A stretch of DNA of 8,244 nt, from assembly GCA_030745255.1 (NCBI GenBank), contig JASLOY010000142.1:1-8244 (forward strand), read 5' to 3'. Each line of letters begins with the position of its first letter. Position 1 is the stretch's first letter. A program made the position numbers and the translations under genes. Below the pieces are notes generated by a model. It had not been told where the DNA came from, made no database searches, and saw only the letters and a list, made by a program, of their open reading frames with translations. Positions 5,721 through 8,244 of the stretch are shown one piece after another. The DNA is from Vicinamibacterales bacterium. Lineage in GTDB: Bacteria > Acidobacteriota > Vicinamibacteria > Vicinamibacterales > UBA8438.

Positions 5721-6694
5721 ACACGTATCAGCGCAACGACGGGGGGCGCGCCGGGCATCGGCAGGGTTTCTCGAAGATCTTGGTGTGCGCCAGGCATGGC
5801 GACGAGCTGGCCGCCTACCTGACCTCGCGCCGGCCGGACCTGACCTGCCGCGTCAGAAGCGCCGACCGCTGTTCCGCGACCGATTGGCTGTGGGCCGACG
5901 CGCTCGTCGCATTCACGGCGCGCGTAGACTTCGAGGACTCATCGATCAGGTGGGTGCACTCGACGGGGGCGGGTGTGGACGGCCTGCTCGGTGGTCGCCC
6001 CTGGCCGACAGGGGTCACGTTGACCCGCACCACCGGCGAGCTCGGCGACCGGATGGCGGAGTACTGTGTTGGCCACGCGCTGGCGCAGACGCAACGCGTG
6101 CTCGCGTTTCGGCAGGATCAGTCCGCGCGTCGATGGGCGCCAGTCGAGCCGGCTGTGTTGCGGAACTCCACCGCCGTCATCGTCGGCACCGGGTCGGTCG
6201 GGTCGGCAATAGCCGCTCGTTTCGCCGCGCTCGGGTGTGAGACCCTCGGCGTGTCGCGGCGCGGGCGCCCGCAGGCGCCTTTCACGCGAGTCCATGCCGT
6301 GGATGCGCTCGCCGCAGTTGTCCCCGACGCACATTGGATCGTGCTCGCGGCTCCGCTCACACCTGCCACGCACGGCCTGGTGAGCACCAGGGTATTGAGC
6401 CGGTGCCGTGCGGCGTTTCTGATCAACGTGGCACGCGGCGAGCTGCTCGACACGACTGCGCTGCTGGCAGCGCTCGAGGCGGGGACACTGGCGGGAGCGG
6501 CACTCGACGTGTTCGAGGAGGAACCGCTCGCCGACGATTCGCCGCTCTGGCGAACGCCCGGTGTGGTGATCACGCCGCACATCGCCGGGGTCACGCATGT
6601 CGCCGAGGCGGCAGAGGCGTTCCTCGACGCATTGCCCCAACTCGAGGCCGGCGAGCCGGTTTCGTCGGCGGTCGACCCTGCGCGCGGCTACTGA
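5717..6694 (+). CDS. D-isomer specific 2-hydroxyacid dehydrogenase (NAD(P)-dependent)
   Basis: The 325-residue protein belongs to the D-2-hydroxyacid dehydrogenase family, which interconverts 2-oxoacids and D-2-hydroxyacids such as glyoxylate/glycolate or hydroxypyruvate/glycerate. The nucleotide-binding Rossmann motif is IVGTGSVGSAIA (155-166). The catalytic triad is complete: R240 (NVARGELLD), E269 (FEEEPL) and H288 (TPHIAG). SRRGR (180-184) after the second beta-strand carries arginines in place of an Asp, which hints at NADP preference. The N-terminal half (residues 20-100) has the flavodoxin-like substrate domain with HSTGAGVDGL (81-90). The ATG at 5717 overlaps the glycosylase stop as ATGA, indicating translational coupling; no strong ribosome site of its own is seen. 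The frame is open upstream to 5642 but only within the glycosylase gene. The exact substrate cannot be told from sequence. It converges with the next gene, 19 bp away. Confidence 0.9.
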   Translation: MNTYQRNDGGRAGHRQGFSKILVCARHGDELAAYLTSRRPDLTCRVRSADRCSATDWLWADALVAFTARVDFEDSSIRWVHSTGAGVDGLLGGRPWPTGVTLTRTTGELGDRMAEYCVGHALAQTQRVLAFRQDQSARRWAPVEPAVLRNSTAVIVGTGSVGSAIAARFAALGCETLGVSRRGRPQAPFTRVHAVDALAAVVPDAHWIVLAAPLTPATHGLVSTRVLSRCRAAFLINVARGELLDTTALLAALEAGTLAGAALDVFEEEPLADDSPLWRTPGVVITPHIAGVTHVAEAAEAFLDALPQLEAGEPVSSAVDPARGY

Positions 6695-6695
6695 C

Positions 6696-6712
6696 CGCCA
6701 CCAGCGGTGGTG
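6696..6712. terminator. Hairpin between convergent genes, possible bidirectional terminator
   Basis: CGCCACC (6696-6702), loop AGC, GGTGGTG (6706-6712) forms a seven-pair stem with one G-U pair in the 19 bp between two convergent stop codons. Neither side has a run of T, so if it terminates transcription it does so weakly. Confidence 0.35.
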
Positions 6713-6713
6713 T

Positions 6714-7490
6714 CTAGTCTTCGCGACCTGGCGGCTCGGTCACGGCAGTGAAGCTGAGCGTCGGGTCGTATTCCAGCACGGTCCGTTCGACGCTCGTGAC
6801 CACACCGCTCAGCGCCGTCGCCGCCCGGCCCGACTCGTCGCCGAACGCCCGCAGGATCCCGCCGCGCGCGAGCTCGGAGTAGCTGCGGAGGTTCTCGACG
6901 ATCTGCCAGACGACCGGGCCGGGGCCGAACTGGCGCTGGTAGACACCGAACACTACGTCGGACTCCTGGAAAGTGGAAAGGTTGTTTCTGAGAAACCCCT
7001 CGAACTCGGCCCCCCGCCCAGGTGCGACCTCGACATTGGTCACGCGGGCAATCGGCAGCCCGCTGACATCGTCGGATTCCACGCTGAGATCCGAACGATA
7101 GAGCACCGCGTAGGCCTGGCGTCGGTCGGTGGAGCGCCGAAGCTTGTCGAGCACCCGGTCAAATTCGCGCGGCCCGAGCGCCCGCGCGAGCGGCCCACCG
7201 GCATCGAGCTCGGCAAAGCTCTCCAGCGGTGTGACGAACAGCCGCTCGTAGGTTTCGCCGAACTCACCAGTCTGCCAGGCGGACCGCCACGGTACGCCGG
7301 CCTTCCGAAGCGCTGGATTGATCTCCTCGCGGTACAGCTCGTTGAAATCAGCCAGTCGCTCCGGTTTGACCTGGACGACGATAACGCGCCACCAGGACTG
7401 GTTCTCCTGTGCCTCGACCGGCTGCGCGGTGGCACCGAGCGTGATGATCGTCGCAAGGCTCGCGACCGTGAGCATGCGAGCGCATTTCAT
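6714..7490 (-). CDS. Sec-exported protein of unknown function with two ferredoxin-like (dimeric alpha/beta-barrel type) repeats
   Basis: I do not recognise a named family. The 258-residue product begins with a Sec signal peptide: MKCAR, a hydrophobic core to about residue 22, then VEA before Q28 as the likely cleavage site. The mature part seems to be two related units. WWRVIVVQVKPERLADFNEL (32-51) begins the first and ARVTNVEVAPGRGAEFEGFL the second (from about residue 142); each continues with a helix, a strand containing TYERLFV or VVWQIVE, and a helix starting SFAELD or SYSELA. This beta-alpha-beta pattern resembles the antibiotic-monooxygenase/NIPSNAP class of dimeric alpha/beta barrels, so the tandem could form an intramolecular barrel. 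No catalytic residues can be assigned. The ATG at 7488-7490 has AAAGGGG seven bases upstream; the open frame beyond it, to 7622, lacks such a signal. A periplasmic or extracellular location follows from the signal peptide. Confidence 0.75.
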   Translation of the reverse strand: MKCARMLTVASLATIITLGATAQPVEAQENQSWWRVIVVQVKPERLADFNELYREEINPALRKAGVPWRSAWQTGEFGETYERLFVTPLESFAELDAGGPLARALGPREFDRVLDKLRRSTDRRQAYAVLYRSDLSVESDDVSGLPIARVTNVEVAPGRGAEFEGFLRNNLSTFQESDVVFGVYQRQFGPGPVVWQIVENLRSYSELARGGILRAFGDESGRAATALSGVVTSVERTVLEYDPTLSFTAVTEPPGRED

Positions 7491-7493
7491 GAC

Positions 7494-7509
7494 GTACCCC
7501 TTTCGGTAC
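7494..7509 (-). promoter_or_regulatory. Ribosome binding site within a small hairpin loop
   Basis: On the minus strand GTACC and GGTAC (7505-7509 and 7494-7498) can pair around a six-base loop GAAAGG. The Shine-Dalgarno AAAGGGG of the downstream secreted protein occupies the loop and part of one arm. Five pairs are marginal, so this may be chance, but it could modulate translation. Confidence 0.3.
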
Positions 7510-7561
7510 TTCCCCGACGGCGTGATCCGCATTGAGATGATCCTACTACCGTCTGACTTGA

Positions 7562-7592
7562 TTGCGTCAGCGGAACGCAACCGGATCTCCGG
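7562..7592. repeat. Two adjacent palindromes upstream of the secreted-protein gene
   Basis: TTGCGT (7562-7567) and ACGCAA (7575-7580) form a perfect inverted repeat with a seven-base spacer. CCGGA (7581-7585) and TCCGG (7588-7592) form a second one directly beside it. They lie 72-102 bases upstream of the ATG of the minus-strand gene, a plausible place for an operator, but no promoter can be anchored to them. Confidence 0.35.
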
Positions 7593-7617
7593 TGGCGACG
7601 GCTTCTTGCGAGTAGGG

Positions 7618-7649
7618 TACAAAGAAAACGGCGGGCACGAGCCCGCCGT
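7618..7649 (-). terminator. Intrinsic terminator of the right-edge gene
   Basis: On the minus strand ACGGCGGGC (7649-7641) and GCCCGCCGT (7636-7628) form a perfect nine-pair GC-rich stem with a four-base loop (7640-7637), followed by TTTTCTTTG. It lies about 36 bases after the stop codon at 7686-7688 and insulates the secreted-protein gene downstream. Confidence 0.85.
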
Positions 7650-7685
7650 CCCTCCCCTCGTGATTGTCTCGAGAGCAGTCTACCG

Positions 7686-8244
7686 CTAGGGATTGACGGT
7701 CACGTCGATCCGGGCGGTCGTCCAGCAACACTGCCGGGTGCTCCCTTCGCCAGGGGCAATCGAGGAGTCGTTGCCGATCACCAGCAGGCGATACTGGCCC
7801 GGCTCGCTGAAGGTCACCGAGGTCATCGTCTCGCCGCCGGCGATCTCATCGAACGAGTGGGTCAGCTCCTCGCCCGCGTCGATCTCCTCCGCCTGGAAGG
7901 TCACCTCGCCCGGTCCGCGGTATTTCTTCCATGTGACGCTGAGCGGCGCGCGACGCGGACGCCTTCGAGGGCTGTCATCGTCATCATCGGCATCGCTCTC
8001 CCTCGTGTCTCCCTCGATCACCGCATCGCTCGCGCTCGCCAGCAGCGTCAACGGTTCCCCCACGGTGGTCGTGTAGCTGGCCGCCACATCGGATATCGGG
8101 CCCGTGAGCTCGTCACCATTGGCACCAAGCATGAGCGTCGGCGGCGTGTTGCCGTTTGCGGTGTCCAGGTACGGACTCGCGAAATACGCAGGGACGTCCG
8201 AAAACGAGATCTCCGTCGGCTGGTTGTTAACACTCACCGACCAG
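7686..8244 (-). CDS. C-terminal part of a probable extracellular beta-sandwich protein (partial)
   Basis: The frame is open across the right edge, so the N terminus is missing and 186 residues are visible. I cannot name a family. The sequence is strand-rich and polar, with the look of one or two Ig/PKD/cadherin-like domains: alternating patterns such as EPLTLLASASD and, near the end, PGQYRLLVIGNDSS are typical of such extracellular modules. A low-complexity acidic run DADDDDD followed by RRRPRR (encoded around 7950-7996) could be a flexible or calcium-binding linker between the strands. The segment RQCCWTTARIDVTV near the C terminus carries a vicinal Cys pair (encoded around 7724-7729), which I would expect to be disulfide-bonded if exported. 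The GTG at 8235-8237 is an internal Val codon rather than a start, since the reading continues upstream. A strong intrinsic terminator follows the stop. Function is unknown. Confidence 0.65.
   Translation of the reverse strand, partial: WSVSVNNQPTEISFSDVPAYFASPYLDTANGNTPPTLMLGANGDELTGPISDVAASYTTTVGEPLTLLASASDAVIEGDTRESDADDDDDSPRRRPRRAPLSVTWKKYRGPGEVTFQAEEIDAGEELTHSFDEIAGGETMTSVTFSEPGQYRLLVIGNDSSIAPGEGSTRQCCWTTARIDVTVNP

Noticed and set aside
5939..6640. 233-codon minus-strand frame inside the dehydrogenase gene
   Set aside because: It is a shadow of a gene with a full catalytic triad.
6597..7535. 312-codon open frame on the plus strand across the exported protein gene
   Set aside because: The minus strand has a signal peptide and a well-placed Shine-Dalgarno; the plus frame overlaps the end of the dehydrogenase and lacks both.
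1..8244. CRISPR array, defence system or complete insertion sequence
   Set aside because: No regularly spaced repeats, transposase or recognised defence domain is present.

Overview
The window is GC-rich and densely coded on both strands. Style and content (an exported twin-arginine molybdo-flavoenzyme subunit, secreted proteins of unknown function, a tyrosine recombinase tail of a type I associate with acidobacterial genomes) suggest a free-living, probably soil or sediment, member of Acidobacteriota or a similar high-GC phylum. This placement is inference from memory of such proteins, not a database result.

Layout, left to right. (1) 1-315, minus: N-terminal part of a Tat-exported [2Fe-2S] subunit of a xanthine dehydrogenase/aldehyde oxidoreductase family enzyme, cut by the window edge. 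(2) 557-930: a 5'-truncated tyrosine recombinase on the plus strand runs head-on into a tRNA-Gln(CUG) gene on the minus strand; its frame continues through the antisense of the tRNA. This looks like the scar of an element once integrated at the tRNA. (3) 951-2147, minus: a rhomboid intramembrane protease with a soluble helical C-terminal extension. A TATAAT box overlapping its stop codon may drive the tRNA. (4) 2387-3190, plus: a chlorite-dismutase-family haem protein in which the expected proximal His and distal Arg can be aligned. (5) 3212-5045: an arsenic resistance locus, arsC and arsM on the minus strand and arsR divergent on the plus strand, with two matching palindromic operators 44 bp apart in the AT-rich intergenic region. 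(6) 5079-6694, plus: an AlkA-type DNA glycosylase and a D-2-hydroxyacid dehydrogenase that overlap by ATGA and follow arsR closely, so they may share its promoter. (7) 6714-7490, minus: a Sec-exported protein with two tandem ferredoxin-like (dimeric alpha/beta-barrel type) repeats. (8) 7618-7649: a strong intrinsic terminator for (9) 7686-8244, minus, the C-terminal part of a probable extracellular beta-sandwich protein that enters from the right edge.

How the genes fit together: ArsC reduces arsenate to arsenite, ArsM methylates arsenite with S-adenosylmethionine, and ArsR represses both directions until arsenite binds. No arsenite efflux pump (ArsB, Acr3 or ArsP) is present in the window, so the local cluster is a reduce-and-methylate detoxification unit. 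The least ordinary aspects are the coupling of a DNA-alkylation-repair glycosylase and a dehydrogenase to arsR, an ArsR whose third usual arsenite ligand is His, the Cld-like protein with a 12-residue insertion beside the haem-ligand helix, and the recombinase/tRNA overlap. I did not find a clearly new defence or mobile system.
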